DNA of 64,000 bases, taken from NCBI GenBank assembly GCA_028871815.1, contig JAGWMJ010000003.1, positions 186,001-250,000 of the forward strand. The letters are read 5' to 3'. Source of the DNA: Armatimonadota bacterium (GTDB taxonomy: Bacteria > Armatimonadota > Chthonomonadetes > Chthonomonadales > Chthonomonadaceae). Each line of letters begins with the position of its first letter. Position 1 is the stretch's first letter. The notes beneath the pieces are model-generated. The model did no database searches. It was not told the DNA's origin and was given only the letters and a program-made list of their open reading frames with translations. Position numbers and translations under genes: made by a program. Below, one piece after another: positions 9,537 through 18,597 of this stretch.

Positions 9537-9713
9537 ATTCCCCTCATATTGCTGAAGTTATGGATGCCGGCGTGGCACGCTCGAGGTAATACCGGCTGCC
9601 CAATACACGGCATACGATGCTGGTCGCAAGTCACCAGGCTGCAGATTCGGAACCGGCGGCACGATTTCCTGCCACCGCTCGGCAAGACCGTCCGGGTGGC
9701 TCAACCCGGATGG

Positions 9714-10865
9714 CTACAATCCCCGAAGCATCTGCCGCAACTCGCTCACGTTGGAGGAGACTGCAGTAGCTTCCTCGCTGGTTACACGCCCCGATTTGCA
9801 CAAGGCACACAGGGCCTGATTGATCGTGATCATGCCAAAGTGCGAGCCGTTTGCGATCGCGGTGTTCAGATCCGTAGTGTCGCCATCCTCAAGCTGCTTG
9901 CGGACGGTTGGCGACACGGTCATCACCTCCACGGCCGGGACGCGCGCCTTGCCATCGCTTCGCCGCACAAGTCGCTGTGAGCTGACGCAAAGGAGTGATG
10001 CGGCCAACTGCTGGCATACGTCCCGCTTTAGATGCTCCGGGAACCGATTCACGATCCGGTCGATGGTGGCCGCCGCCGAAGTCGTATGCAGAGTGGTCAA
10101 AACAAGATGACCGATCTCCGCAGCCTGCATGGCAACCTCAACGGTCTCTCGATCGCGCAGCTCGCCGATGGCGATAACGTCCGGCGATTGTCGCATGACG
10201 CTGCGCAGCGCGGTGTCGAATGAAGAGGTGTCGCTGCCAACCTCACGCTGATGGATCAAGCTGAGCTTGTCTTGAAAAACGTACTCCACCGGGTCCTCAA
10301 CGGTGAAGATATTGGCATGTACGTTTCGGTTGATCTGCTCAATCAGCGCCGCCATCGTTGTGGTTTTACCGCTGCCGGTCGGCCCGGTCACGATCACTAA
10401 CCCCTGCGGTTCTAACGCAACCGTTTTCAATTGCGCCGGAAGGTTCAGTTCATCAATGGTGTATGGCTGCAGTGGAATGATGCGAAGAGCGGCGCCAATG
10501 GCTCCGCGCTGGAGAAACAGGTTGCAGCGAACGCGGACCAGCCCGGGCACCGTGAAAACGGTATCCAGTTCGCGGCCTTCGGAAAGTTGATGCATCCACT
10601 CCGCCGAGTCGTCGGTGGCGTCGCCATCGCCTTCGTCGGCCAGGAGCATCCGGTCGCGGGAGGCGCTGTCGATGACTTCGCGGGCGAGTTCACGTGCGTC
10701 ACGGCCAGTCAGGATGGGCAGGTCGGTCCTGGTCAACCGACCGTCGATCCGGAGTGCCGGCGAGGTTCCGGCCTTCACCACAACATCCGATGCCCTGCGG
10801 TGAATTGCGTACTCCACCAGCGCATGGATGTGTTGTCGCTCTGATGTTACAGGATCAACCGCCAT
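9714..10865 (-). CDS. PilT-like twitching/secretion ATPase
   Basis: 383-residue hexameric ATPase of the GspE/PilT family, normally at the cytoplasmic base of type IV pili. The N-terminal PAS-like domain contains RRASDVVVKAG, a family hallmark. Walker A is GPTGSGKTTTMAAL, the Asp box is FTVEDPVEYVF, Walker B is PDVIAIGELRDRETV, and the His box follows in HLVLTTLHTTSAA. The GELRD sequence matches the PilT-type AIRNLIRE-adjacent Walker B. An acidic insertion (DEGDGDATDDSAEW, about residues 77-90) is unusual. No pilin or other pilus gene is nearby, so whether it retracts pili or drives something else cannot be told here. AGGAG lies 12 bases upstream of the start. Confidence 0.88.
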   Translation of the reverse strand: MAVDPVTSERQHIHALVEYAIHRRASDVVVKAGTSPALRIDGRLTRTDLPILTGRDARELAREVIDSASRDRMLLADEGDGDATDDSAEWMHQLSEGRELDTVFTVPGLVRVRCNLFLQRGAIGAALRIIPLQPYTIDELNLPAQLKTVALEPQGLVIVTGPTGSGKTTTMAALIEQINRNVHANIFTVEDPVEYVFQDKLSLIHQREVGSDTSSFDTALRSVMRQSPDVIAIGELRDRETVEVAMQAAEIGHLVLTTLHTTSAAATIDRIVNRFPEHLKRDVCQQLAASLLCVSSQRLVRRSDGKARVPAVEVMTVSPTVRKQLEDGDTTDLNTAIANGSHFGMITINQALCALCKSGRVTSEEATAVSSNVSELRQMLRGL

Positions 10866-10970
10866 GCAGTAACGGGCTCCTCGGCTATTATCTCGCTATT
10901 ACTATGACGCTATCTGGCATGTCAGACGCGTACCCTGCGCTTGCGCTGTGCCTTCAGCGCTTTCGCGGAG

Positions 10971-10999
10971 TTGTAAAGCAGTACACCAACAAGTATAAT
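10971..10999 (+). promoter_or_regulatory. Putative sigma-70 promoter for CBS-DUF1385 gene
   Basis: TTGTAA at 10971-10976 and a perfect TATAAT at 10994-10999 with 17-base spacing point at the plus-strand gene starting at 11044, leaving a leader of about 38 bases. Confidence 0.6.
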
Positions 11000-11043
11000 G
11001 CTTTCAACCTCATCTTATTGCGGACGCACCCAGAACCGCCCTC

Positions 11044-12240
11044 GTGCCCAACTTGCATCGAATAACCGACCTGCCGATCAGCCTTCGCACCGCAATCAGC
11101 CAGCCCCTCCCCCTCGATCCATCCGACAGTGTGCAAACGGCAGTCTACCGGCTTCGCGTTTCGCGTATCGCCGTTCTGCCGGTCCTTGACGGTGACCGTC
11201 TTGTGGGGCTGTTTTCGCTTCGTGATTTGATGCAGCACAGCGCCGGCGCCGCGCCAGGCCCCGACATGATGCTCGCCCCGGTAGCGAAGATTGCGCATGC
11301 CCCGCAACTTTGGCTGCCCACCACCTTCAGTCCAACTGAAGCCATGGACGCATTGCTCAGAAGCGGACTGGAGGCCGCACCCGTAGGTGACGGCGCCGGG
11401 ACATACTTCGGTATGGTTTCCCTTGCCGATCTGCTTACCACACCGGGCACGCCACCGAGGCCGCTCCGGATTGGTGGTATGGCCACGCCATTTGGCGTGT
11501 ATCTCACCGATGGTTCGCGACAGGCCGGCGCAGGAAACCTTGCGCTAGCTGCAACCGGCGCATTGTTGTTCGTGCTTATCCTGCTGGCAACAGGACTCGT
11601 GACGGTAGTGGCTGCCGCAGTGGATTCGGTCACCGGCCTCCGGCTAACGGCGGCCATCGCTTTGATGACGGCGCAAGCGGCGCCGCGCGGCGGTTCCGCG
11701 TTCGCCCTTATTGCTGTACAGGCTGTGGTTGTGCTTACTTTTCTGACGATGATGCACCTGACACGACTCGCAGCGTTTCACGGCGCAGAACACCAGGCTG
11801 TTCATGCCGTGGAGCGCGGTGAACCGTTGGTTGAGAGCATTGTTCAGCGCATGCCGTTGGCGCATCCGAGGTGCGGCACCAACTTGATGACTGCGGCAAT
11901 GCTGTTCACCGCCCTCACCGAGGCTCTGTCGCACCTGCCGACTATCACGGTAACCGGTGCCGCGAGCATCGCTGCGCTCAGCACGCTCGCATCCTGGAGA
12001 ACCCTCGGCACGCAGATCCAATTGCGCTTCACAACCCGCCGGCCGCGCCACCGGGAGATTGTTAGCGGTATTCGCGCAGCGCAGCAACTCGTGGAGCAGT
12101 ACGGAGCCAGCCAACCCGCCCGCGCAACTGTGCTTCGACGAATATGGTGTGCTGGTGTCCTCCAGACCGCTGCCGGAATGCTGACGGCGGCGATGTTGGC
12201 TAACGGAGTGCTCTGGCTGGGTCACCTAGTCCGATTATAG
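11044..12240 (+). CDS. CBS-domain / DUF1385 (YqhQ-like) membrane protein
   Basis: 398 residues combining two modules. Residues about 5-130 are a pair of CBS domains (SRIAVLPVLDGDRLVGLFSL and GTYFGMVSLADLL), which usually bind adenosine nucleotides. The rest is DUF1385/YqhQ, a multi-pass membrane family; its hallmarks are present as RIGGMATPFGVYL, FHGAEHQAVHAVERGEPL and HPRCGTNLM. The His, Glu and Cys positions look like a metal site. DUF1385 proteins normally have no CBS part, so the fusion suggests ligand control of this poorly understood protein. Start is GTG 11044; no clear ribosome-binding site is seen. argS follows 40 bases later in the same direction. Confidence 0.82.
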   Translation: MPNLHRITDLPISLRTAISQPLPLDPSDSVQTAVYRLRVSRIAVLPVLDGDRLVGLFSLRDLMQHSAGAAPGPDMMLAPVAKIAHAPQLWLPTTFSPTEAMDALLRSGLEAAPVGDGAGTYFGMVSLADLLTTPGTPPRPLRIGGMATPFGVYLTDGSRQAGAGNLALAATGALLFVLILLATGLVTVVAAAVDSVTGLRLTAAIALMTAQAAPRGGSAFALIAVQAVVVLTFLTMMHLTRLAAFHGAEHQAVHAVERGEPLVESIVQRMPLAHPRCGTNLMTAAMLFTALTEALSHLPTITVTGAASIAALSTLASWRTLGTQIQLRFTTRRPRHREIVSGIRAAQQLVEQYGASQPARATVLRRIWCAGVLQTAAGMLTAAMLANGVLWLGHLVRL

Positions 12241-12280
12241 GCCGCACGGTGTCTGCCAATTCACTTACAGGAACGACTAC

Positions 12281-14056
12281 TTGATAACCGATAAGCTAGC
12301 GGCAGCGGTCCGCGATACCCTTGAGGCGCTGTGTATGGATGGCAGCCTGTCCCTCAATAACCCGACCGCCACTCCCATCAGTATCGAGATACCGGGACGA
12401 CCGGATCACGGCGATTATGCGTGCAATGTATCGCTTGTTATTGCGCGCGAGGCCGGTATGCCACCGCGGACGGTCGCCGCCTTGATTCAGGCACGGCTCG
12501 CTGCCAATTCCGATCTGTTTGAAAGTGTGACTATCGCTGGACCCGGCTTTTTGAACATGGTGCTCAACCGCGTGTGGATGCGCGACCTGCTCCTGGAGAT
12601 TTCGGTGGCCGGCCAAGAATATGGCCGATCGCGTCAGTACGCAGGAGAAAGGATTCTGATTGAATTCGTAAGCGCCAATCCAACCGGCCCAATAAGCGTG
12701 GTCAACGGTCGCGCCGCGGCAGTTGGCGACGTTTTGGCGAACCTTCTACAGTTTGCGGGCGCTGCCGTCGCTCGCGAATTCTACGTCAATGATGCGCTCA
12801 ACTCCACGCAGCTCGAGAGGTTCGCGCTCAGCGTCCGAGCACGGTACCTGCAGGAGTTGGGCCGCCCACTCCTGATCCCGCCGGCGGATGGCAGCGCCGA
12901 TTCAGTTCTGGAGGCTGGTGCGAGCGGCAATCGAGACGGCGAACCGATCCTGTTTCCAGCGGACGGTTACCGCGGCGAATACGTGCGTGACATTGCTCGC
13001 GAGGTCGCCATCACCGCTGGACGCGCCTGGGAAACCGCGCCGGAAGACGAGGCGCTTCAGTTCTTTCGAGCCGCAACGCTCGAGCGCCTGGTGGCGTCGC
13101 AGCGCGCGGCGCTCCTGGCGTTTGGCGTAGAGTTCGACGTCTGGTTTTATGAGAGCGAGCTGTACGCAAGCGGCGCTGTGGATTCGGTCATCAATCAGCT
13201 GAAAGAGCGTGGCTGTACGTACGAATTGGACAGCGCGTTGTGGATCCGCAGTTCGGAATACGGCGATGAGAAGGACCGCGTCCTGATCCGCTCCAACGAC
13301 AAGCCGACCTACGTTGCCGCCGACATCGCATATCATCACAACAAGTTTCAACGGGGCTTTAACCACCTGCTGGATATCTGGGGCGCAGATCATCACGGAT
13401 ATGTCCAACGCCTTACTGCTGGAGTAACTGCGCTGGGTTACAACCGGGAGGATTTGGAGATAATCCTGCACCAGATGGTCTGCCTGCTGCGAAATGGCGA
13501 AGCCGTAATGGGTGGCAAACGAGACGGCGTAGTGATCGAGCTGGAAACCGACCTGATCAACGTCATCGGTCGCGATGCCGCCCGATTCTACTTTCTCCTG
13601 GCGTCGCACGATACGCCCGCAACCGTCGATGTGGACCTGGCCCAACGCGAGAGCACCGAGAACCCTGTCTACTACGTGCAGTACGCCCATGCCCGCCTGT
13701 GCAACATTCTGGAGAAGGCGGCCGCGGCCGGGATTCTGCCGCCAACGGCTGAGGATGTGGATCCTGAGCAGCTTTGCGAACGGTCGGAACGCGACCTTGC
13801 CCGAATCCTTGCTCAGTTTCCGCAGGTGTGCCAGGTTGCAACAGAAATGCGTGAACCCCACCGGTTAACGCGCTTCTGTATCGACCTAGCTTCGGCCCTC
13901 AATACTTTCTACGAGCACTGTCGGGTTCTTCCCGGACCTGGAAACCCGCAGGACGTCGACTTGACCCGGGCGCGCCTTGCTCTGGTTGACGGAGCGAGGA
14001 TCGTATTGGCAAATGCGCTGACCTTGCTAGGGGTTACGGCGCCCGCGCGCATGTGA
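12281..14056 (+). CDS. argS: Arginyl-tRNA synthetase (divergent signature motifs)
   Basis: 591 residues, normal for ArgRS, which charges tRNA-Arg in the cytoplasm. The N-terminal Add1 domain (RPDHGDYACNVSLVIA) is followed by the class I catalytic domain (FVSANPTGP, then GRAAAVGD). Further family landmarks are NDKPTYVAADIAYHHNK, DIWGADHHGYVQR, YYVQYAHARLCNILE and the anticodon-binding DALR domain. Both class I signatures are altered: the HIGH-type HVGH is SVVN (residues 139-142), and the KMSKR segment is MGGKR (410-414). Start is TTG 12281 behind AGGA. It is the only ArgRS in the window and the rest of the fold is intact, so it is probably active. ArgRS is known to vary at KMSKS more than other class I enzymes. 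Confidence 0.9.
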   Translation: MITDKLAAAVRDTLEALCMDGSLSLNNPTATPISIEIPGRPDHGDYACNVSLVIAREAGMPPRTVAALIQARLAANSDLFESVTIAGPGFLNMVLNRVWMRDLLLEISVAGQEYGRSRQYAGERILIEFVSANPTGPISVVNGRAAAVGDVLANLLQFAGAAVAREFYVNDALNSTQLERFALSVRARYLQELGRPLLIPPADGSADSVLEAGASGNRDGEPILFPADGYRGEYVRDIAREVAITAGRAWETAPEDEALQFFRAATLERLVASQRAALLAFGVEFDVWFYESELYASGAVDSVINQLKERGCTYELDSALWIRSSEYGDEKDRVLIRSNDKPTYVAADIAYHHNKFQRGFNHLLDIWGADHHGYVQRLTAGVTALGYNREDLEIILHQMVCLLRNGEAVMGGKRDGVVIELETDLINVIGRDAARFYFLLASHDTPATVDVDLAQRESTENPVYYVQYAHARLCNILEKAAAAGILPPTAEDVDPEQLCERSERDLARILAQFPQVCQVATEMREPHRLTRFCIDLASALNTFYEHCRVLPGPGNPQDVDLTRARLALVDGARIVLANALTLLGVTAPARM

Positions 14057-14140
14057 TCTGCATTGACGCGGAAGCCAAAGCATGATAAGATAGGCTGGAT
14101 ATTGGAGGCAAGCCGCATTGGCGGCATCGGATTCTTGCGC

Positions 14141-14491
14141 ATGTATGCTCTGAACTTTTACACCGAATTCTACGAAGAAGTCCTCCGGAACGGTAGAAAA
14201 ACCGTCACGATCCGTCTCGGCGACAAGTCGAACAAGTACGAAACCGGTATGATCGTTTGGGTAACTATGGGTGCCAGATTTGCTCGCCGCCAAAAGCTGT
14301 TTACGGCTATTCTGGATCGCGTGGACGTCAGGACGATTGACCAGCTCTCGCCACGCGAAATTCAAAAAGAGAACGGCGAGTTTCGTGCGCCGCAGGACGT
14401 TGCCCAGTTGCTGCAGCGGATATACGGTGAGGATATTTCCGTAGAAGACACGGTCACCGTAATCCACTTCTCCCCCGTTTCGGAGTATTAA
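14141..14491 (+). CDS. ASCH domain protein
   Basis: About 116 residues from ATG 14141. The fold is indicated by FYEEVLRNGRKTVTIRLGDK followed by YETGMIVWVTMG and a C-terminal DTVTVIHFSPV strand, the usual layout of ASCH domains. These are PUA-like, small RNA- or nucleotide-binding domains. A start at TTG 14063 would add 26 residues without family character (MTRKPKHDKIGW). No convincing ribosome-binding site marks either start. It lies 84 bases after argS and may share its transcript, which would suit a role near tRNA or translation, but the function is unknown. Confidence 0.65.
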   Translation: MYALNFYTEFYEEVLRNGRKTVTIRLGDKSNKYETGMIVWVTMGARFARRQKLFTAILDRVDVRTIDQLSPREIQKENGEFRAPQDVAQLLQRIYGEDISVEDTVTVIHFSPVSEY

Positions 14492-14570
14492 CTCCGGTGC
14501 CGTGGCGCACTCCTCGAACCGAAACCCATGTTCGTTCAGCGCGCCGGGATGTTCCAGGAGAGTTGATCTG

Positions 14571-17204
14571 ATGCGTTTGATATTCCGCGTTCCGGCTTTC
14601 TCCGCTGCATTCCTGGCCGCGGCGGCCGGCGCCGCGCCGCCAAAACCGACCAGTGTGGCAATTACGCCACCGACGCGTAAGTACGCGCCGACTGCAGGCA
14701 TCTACGTGGATGCGGCTGGAGGCAAGCACGCATGGAATGTGTCGGCTACGCACGCTATCTACTGGGATGGCAATCCCTGGATCGCAGCAGCCGCGTCCTT
14801 CCAACCGGCTTCGCTTGCTACCGCCGCGCCGTCGGCGTGGGTCGCCGATCAGGCTGCGATACTCAAACTGAAAAGCAGCGGGGCGGGAACGATTCTCGTG
14901 AATCCCGGCGTTCCACTGCCCACCGTCAACCCGGTGGCGCTGCAGCGACTCATCAGTTTTCTTGATGCCAATGGCCTCACGTACGGTCTCACCTTTGGTA
15001 GTGGCATTCAGACGCCACTCTCGGGAACGGTTGTAAAGCCGGCCGTTTACCGTTATGCGGCAGCGGATGGCGCACTGACGGCTACCTGGCAGGTGCCGAA
15101 CTGTACGTCGGCCATCGTTACGCTGATCGATACCGGTGATGCAAACAAGATAATCCGTACAACTACCGTAGCGGCCAACAATGGCGTGGTCACGTGTCCG
15201 ATTGATGTATCGGCTATTGGCAAGGTGGTAGCTATTATCTATCCGCAAATCACGGAGCCGCGGGTCTCCAGCGGGTCACTACCGGACATTTGGGAGCATT
15301 TTGACGGCTGGCGCGACTCCGCACTGGCGATGCTGAAACAGGTCCACTTCGGTCCGGGGTTCCGCTTTTTCTGTGACCCTCTGACGCCGCACATCGGTCT
15401 CCCAGGCGACACCGACTATATGATTCCAAACTCTCCGGAGTTTCTCCTGGAGTGGGAGGCGTTTTTGGCACGGCGCTACCCCAGCGTAGATGAAGCCCGA
15501 CAAACCTGGGGCCTGGCCGAAGGCGATTATAAATCGCACAAAGATCTTGCCAGGCTCGTTCCACTCTGGTCAAACGACCGGGGCGCACCCTACTTCTATG
15601 ACCCCGCCAGCCATCAAACGTACCGGCTGGTAGATGCTCGCGAATCTCGCTGGTGGGCCGATTTTCTCGACTTTCGCAATGCGTCCATTCAGTACTACAT
15701 GAACGCCATCTGTCGCGTTCTGCGGCACTCGGTTGCCGACGTCCCGGTTGTCTATACGTGGTCCGTGTCACAGCCGTTATTCGCCGGCTCGATATCTGCA
15801 GACGGGTGCGATGGCCTTGTCGCCGATGTGCCGGCCGACGCAGAAGCGGCACTTGCGCGAAACCTGGCGCCCTGTTACGCCGAGGCAGAGCAGGCCCAGA
15901 AGCGGCTCTGGTGCAGCGTGGAGATAACCGCCCCGAAGCCGGCGTCGGGAGCGCCGACACCTGCCCGCGTCACCGCAATGCTCACCGATGCAGATCGGGC
16001 CGGCTTCAAGGGCTTCATTAGCGGAAGTACGGTCAGCACAGACGTGGCTAGTACCTTGCTGAGTTATGCGCATCGCGTGGCTCCAGGGGCCGCAGACTAC
16101 GCGCCACGCGTGCTCTTCTACCCGCTCAACGCGCCAGGTCCGGCGGACGAGGGCTTTGTCTCATCCGACAGCTCGGTACTGTGGCTTGGCGCCTATCAGC
16201 CCGGCGATGCCGTCGATTGGTGGCCCAGCTATAGCGGATATGCCATGCAACTTGGCAACGTAACCGAAACAGTACTCACATCCCTCCGTGGCCGCCGCAT
16301 TACGCATTTTCTTCTCGCGGATCCGCGCCATGTGCTGGTTCAAACTGCCGCGGGTACTCCCGTGCCGGTAAAGGTGGATGGGCGCAATACGCTGACGGTG
16401 ACGCTCGATTCCGCACCAACTGTATTCTTCACCGAGGGCCAGCGTCTGGTGCCCGAGGAAGCCGCCAGCGATACGATCGTGCAGCTGATCGCCCTGATGC
16501 AGCGCGCCACGGCTGGTCACGTACCCACGGTGGACAACGTCCGACCATCGCTGGACAGAGCCCAGTTTGCATTCCACCAGAAGGATTACGAGCAGGCGTA
16601 CACCTTTGCCCGAAGCGGCCTCGACGATCTAACCCTGTCGGATCTGCCGTACATCTGGATAGAAGGCGAAAACCCGTTCAACAACATGCAGACGTTTACG
16701 CAGGTCGCCTCCAATCCAGCCGCGAGCGGCGATGGCTACCTGCTGCTGGATACGTCCAACGCGCCGGGCAACGCCGGGTACGGCGCCCGATACGTGTTTG
16801 ATGTACCAGCCGACGGAAAGTACAACTTCTGGATGGCATGCACCCCGCCCGGTCCAGAGACATCGCCAATACGCTGGCGCCTTAACTCCGACCCGCTTCA
16901 GGACGTGGCCGACCCGGCCGCAGTAGGCCCACTATACATGCAAGGCCACTTCGGCTGGATTTTGCTGGGCACACAAGATCTGCATGCCGGGTCAGGCCAG
17001 GCAGTTACCATCTATGCCGTTGACAAAGCCCCAGCAACGAACAAATACCTGTTCGGAATCGATGCCATCTTAATCACGACACACGTGTTCACACCCAATG
17101 GCACCGCGCGGCCGCTGCCCGTGAGCCTAACCAGCAAGCGCCTCGTGCCGTCAAAGAAAGGGCGCGGCTCAGTAGTCCCAGACGTGCTGCCCGGCCCCGA
17201 CTAG
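14571..17204 (+). CDS. Secreted GH42-like TIM-barrel protein
   Basis: About 877 residues. The signal peptide is MRLIFRVPAFSAAFLAAAAG, cleaved near AAP. AGGAG lies 11 bases before ATG 14571. The central part resembles clan GH-A glycosidases of the beta-galactosidase (GH42) type: SPEFLLEWEAFLARRYPSVD with TWGLAEGD, then RWWADFLDFRNASIQYYMNA and VPVVYTWSVSQPLF. I cannot identify a canonical Asn-Glu acid/base pair, so activity is uncertain. The last 200 residues (WIEGENPFNNMQTF to GIDAILITT) look like a jelly-roll carbohydrate-binding module in which a Trp-Ile-Glu motif opens the fold. A Lys/Arg-rich tail ends it. It is probably a periplasmic or extracellular polysaccharide-active protein. Confidence 0.72.
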   Translation: MRLIFRVPAFSAAFLAAAAGAAPPKPTSVAITPPTRKYAPTAGIYVDAAGGKHAWNVSATHAIYWDGNPWIAAAASFQPASLATAAPSAWVADQAAILKLKSSGAGTILVNPGVPLPTVNPVALQRLISFLDANGLTYGLTFGSGIQTPLSGTVVKPAVYRYAAADGALTATWQVPNCTSAIVTLIDTGDANKIIRTTTVAANNGVVTCPIDVSAIGKVVAIIYPQITEPRVSSGSLPDIWEHFDGWRDSALAMLKQVHFGPGFRFFCDPLTPHIGLPGDTDYMIPNSPEFLLEWEAFLARRYPSVDEARQTWGLAEGDYKSHKDLARLVPLWSNDRGAPYFYDPASHQTYRLVDARESRWWADFLDFRNASIQYYMNAICRVLRHSVADVPVVYTWSVSQPLFAGSISADGCDGLVADVPADAEAALARNLAPCYAEAEQAQKRLWCSVEITAPKPASGAPTPARVTAMLTDADRAGFKGFISGSTVSTDVASTLLSYAHRVAPGAADYAPRVLFYPLNAPGPADEGFVSSDSSVLWLGAYQPGDAVDWWPSYSGYAMQLGNVTETVLTSLRGRRITHFLLADPRHVLVQTAAGTPVPVKVDGRNTLTVTLDSAPTVFFTEGQRLVPEEAASDTIVQLIALMQRATAGHVPTVDNVRPSLDRAQFAFHQKDYEQAYTFARSGLDDLTLSDLPYIWIEGENPFNNMQTFTQVASNPAASGDGYLLLDTSNAPGNAGYGARYVFDVPADGKYNFWMACTPPGPETSPIRWRLNSDPLQDVADPAAVGPLYMQGHFGWILLGTQDLHAGSGQAVTIYAVDKAPATNKYLFGIDAILITTHVFTPNGTARPLPVSLTSKRLVPSKKGRGSVVPDVLPGPD

Positions 17205-17380
17205 CGGCGCTTGCTGCGGGGCGCCACCGTGCGACGACGATTTGCCCGCTGCCGCTTCTTTAGCGAAGCCGGCTCTCCAAAGCGCGACCGCATGGCGGTC
17301 TGCCCGGTAGCACTTCTGGCCCAAACGACGAATGCAGCAAATCCGCCGATCAGTACGATTGCCGTTATCAGGTATTGCAT
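17201..17380 (-). CDS. Small single-pass membrane protein (hypothetical)
   Basis: A 59-codon frame. It encodes a start-proximal membrane helix (MQYLITAIVLIGGFAAFVVW) followed by a very basic tail ending RRRTVAPRSKRR, the N-out/C-in or tail-in layout of many real small membrane proteins. It lies downstream of apbE on the same strand. Its stop overlaps the stop of the convergent glycosidase gene. The frame stays open further upstream to about 17550 but has no ATG, GTG or TTG there. A good GGAGG site near 17463 belongs to a different frame (ATG 17453) that ends over this ATG. The ribosome-binding site is weak and I recognise no family, so this is a candidate only. Confidence 0.4.
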   Translation of the reverse strand: MQYLITAIVLIGGFAAFVVWARSATGQTAMRSRFGEPASLKKRQRANRRRTVAPRSKRR

Positions 17381-17531
17381 GACGCGTTTCCCACGGCGGG
17401 CTCGGGTGACTGTAATCTCCGTGGCACTCGCAAACTTGCCTTTCGCCGCCGGCCCATAGATTCCTCCATGGGTCCCCCTGGGAGCAGCGCCGACGGAACA
17501 GCATGAGGTGGCCGCCGCGCCGCGCGGAGAA

Positions 17532-18530
17532 CTAGATTCCCACTCGCGTTACCTCGTGCCTCCCATCATCACCGACCTCGATAGTGAGGCCGCCGTCCAG
17601 CACCCCACCAGCTGTAAGCTCCCGCAGACCCGGTGCGCCCAAAACCAGCAGCGCGGTGGAAAGTGCATCACACAACTCCGCCGAATCGCCGACGGCTGCC
17701 GCCAGCAGACACGCATGAACCGGTCGACCCGACCGGGGATCGATTACGTGCCCGCGCCATTCGCCTCCAACGAACACCTGCTTACCGCACGGCGTTGAGA
17801 CGGCCAACGCTTTGTCACGCAGCACCAATTCATGCAGACGTCCCGGCCCGGCTTCGTCCAACGGCTCGTGAATCGCAATGCGCCAGCCCGCCCTACCGGG
17901 CGGTGCGCCAATGCATCGCGCACTGCTGGTTCCACTCTCCACCAGCGCGTGATCCACGCCGTTCTCGCTCAGTGATTCGACAATTGCGTCGATCGCGGTG
18001 CCTTTGCCGATTGCCCCGGTATCGAGCAAAACTCCCTCACGTAGGAACCTGACCGATCGTGTCGAACGATCTATCTCAACAAGGTGCATGCCGGTGATCT
18101 TCAACGCTGCGTCCAGGTCGGCCGGCTCCGGCTGCAGCCCTACACCGTCCGTGATGCCCCATGCATCCAAAAGTGGCCCAACCGTGATGTCAAACGCTCC
18201 ATGCGTCACGCAGGTCAGAGCGGCGCAGCGCTGTAAAAACGCAAGCACCCGCCCATCACTACGTACCGGTTCCCTGGCGGCCCGTGCGTTAATATCCCAA
18301 ACATCGCTGCCCGGCATGTATCGGCTCAGCATGGCGTCGAGACGCACCGCCTCTTGCAGGGCTTGCCTTGCCGCGGCCTCCAGCCGCACGGCGTTACCAC
18401 CGGTGAGCGCCACCTCGAATCGCGCTGCCATAGCGCCCGTGGAGGCCCGAATCAACGGGAACGTCATCGCTGCGAGGCCGAACCAGACAGCAATACCAAG
18501 CCGGCGTGCAACACACCACGGGCGCGGCAC
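17532..18530 (-). CDS. apbE: FAD:protein FMN transferase
   Basis: 332 residues. ApbE moves FMN from FAD onto Thr residues of exported flavoproteins in a Mg-dependent reaction on the outer face of the membrane. The N-terminus has a hydrophobic export segment (LGIAVWFGLAAMTFPLI). Family motifs follow: THGAFDITVGPLLDAWG, the nucleotide-binding DTGAIGKGTAIDAIV, HVIDPRSGRPV and the metal-site region DALSTALLVLG. The start is GTG 18530. No Nqr, Rnf or other usual flavinylation target is in the window, so its substrate lies elsewhere. A small membrane ORF follows on the same strand. Confidence 0.9.
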   Translation of the reverse strand: MPRPWCVARRLGIAVWFGLAAMTFPLIRASTGAMAARFEVALTGGNAVRLEAAARQALQEAVRLDAMLSRYMPGSDVWDINARAAREPVRSDGRVLAFLQRCAALTCVTHGAFDITVGPLLDAWGITDGVGLQPEPADLDAALKITGMHLVEIDRSTRSVRFLREGVLLDTGAIGKGTAIDAIVESLSENGVDHALVESGTSSARCIGAPPGRAGWRIAIHEPLDEAGPGRLHELVLRDKALAVSTPCGKQVFVGGEWRGHVIDPRSGRPVHACLLAAAVGDSAELCDALSTALLVLGAPGLRELTAGGVLDGGLTIEVGDDGRHEVTRVGI

Positions 18531-18597
18531 CTCGAAGGGGCCGCGCCACTCCGTGGTATCACCGGATCGAATCCGGCGCGATTCTCACAACCTGAAC

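Noticed and set aside
12902-13861. 319-aa minus-strand frame opposite argS
   Set aside because: Antisense shadow of a well-conserved tRNA synthetase; composition is random.
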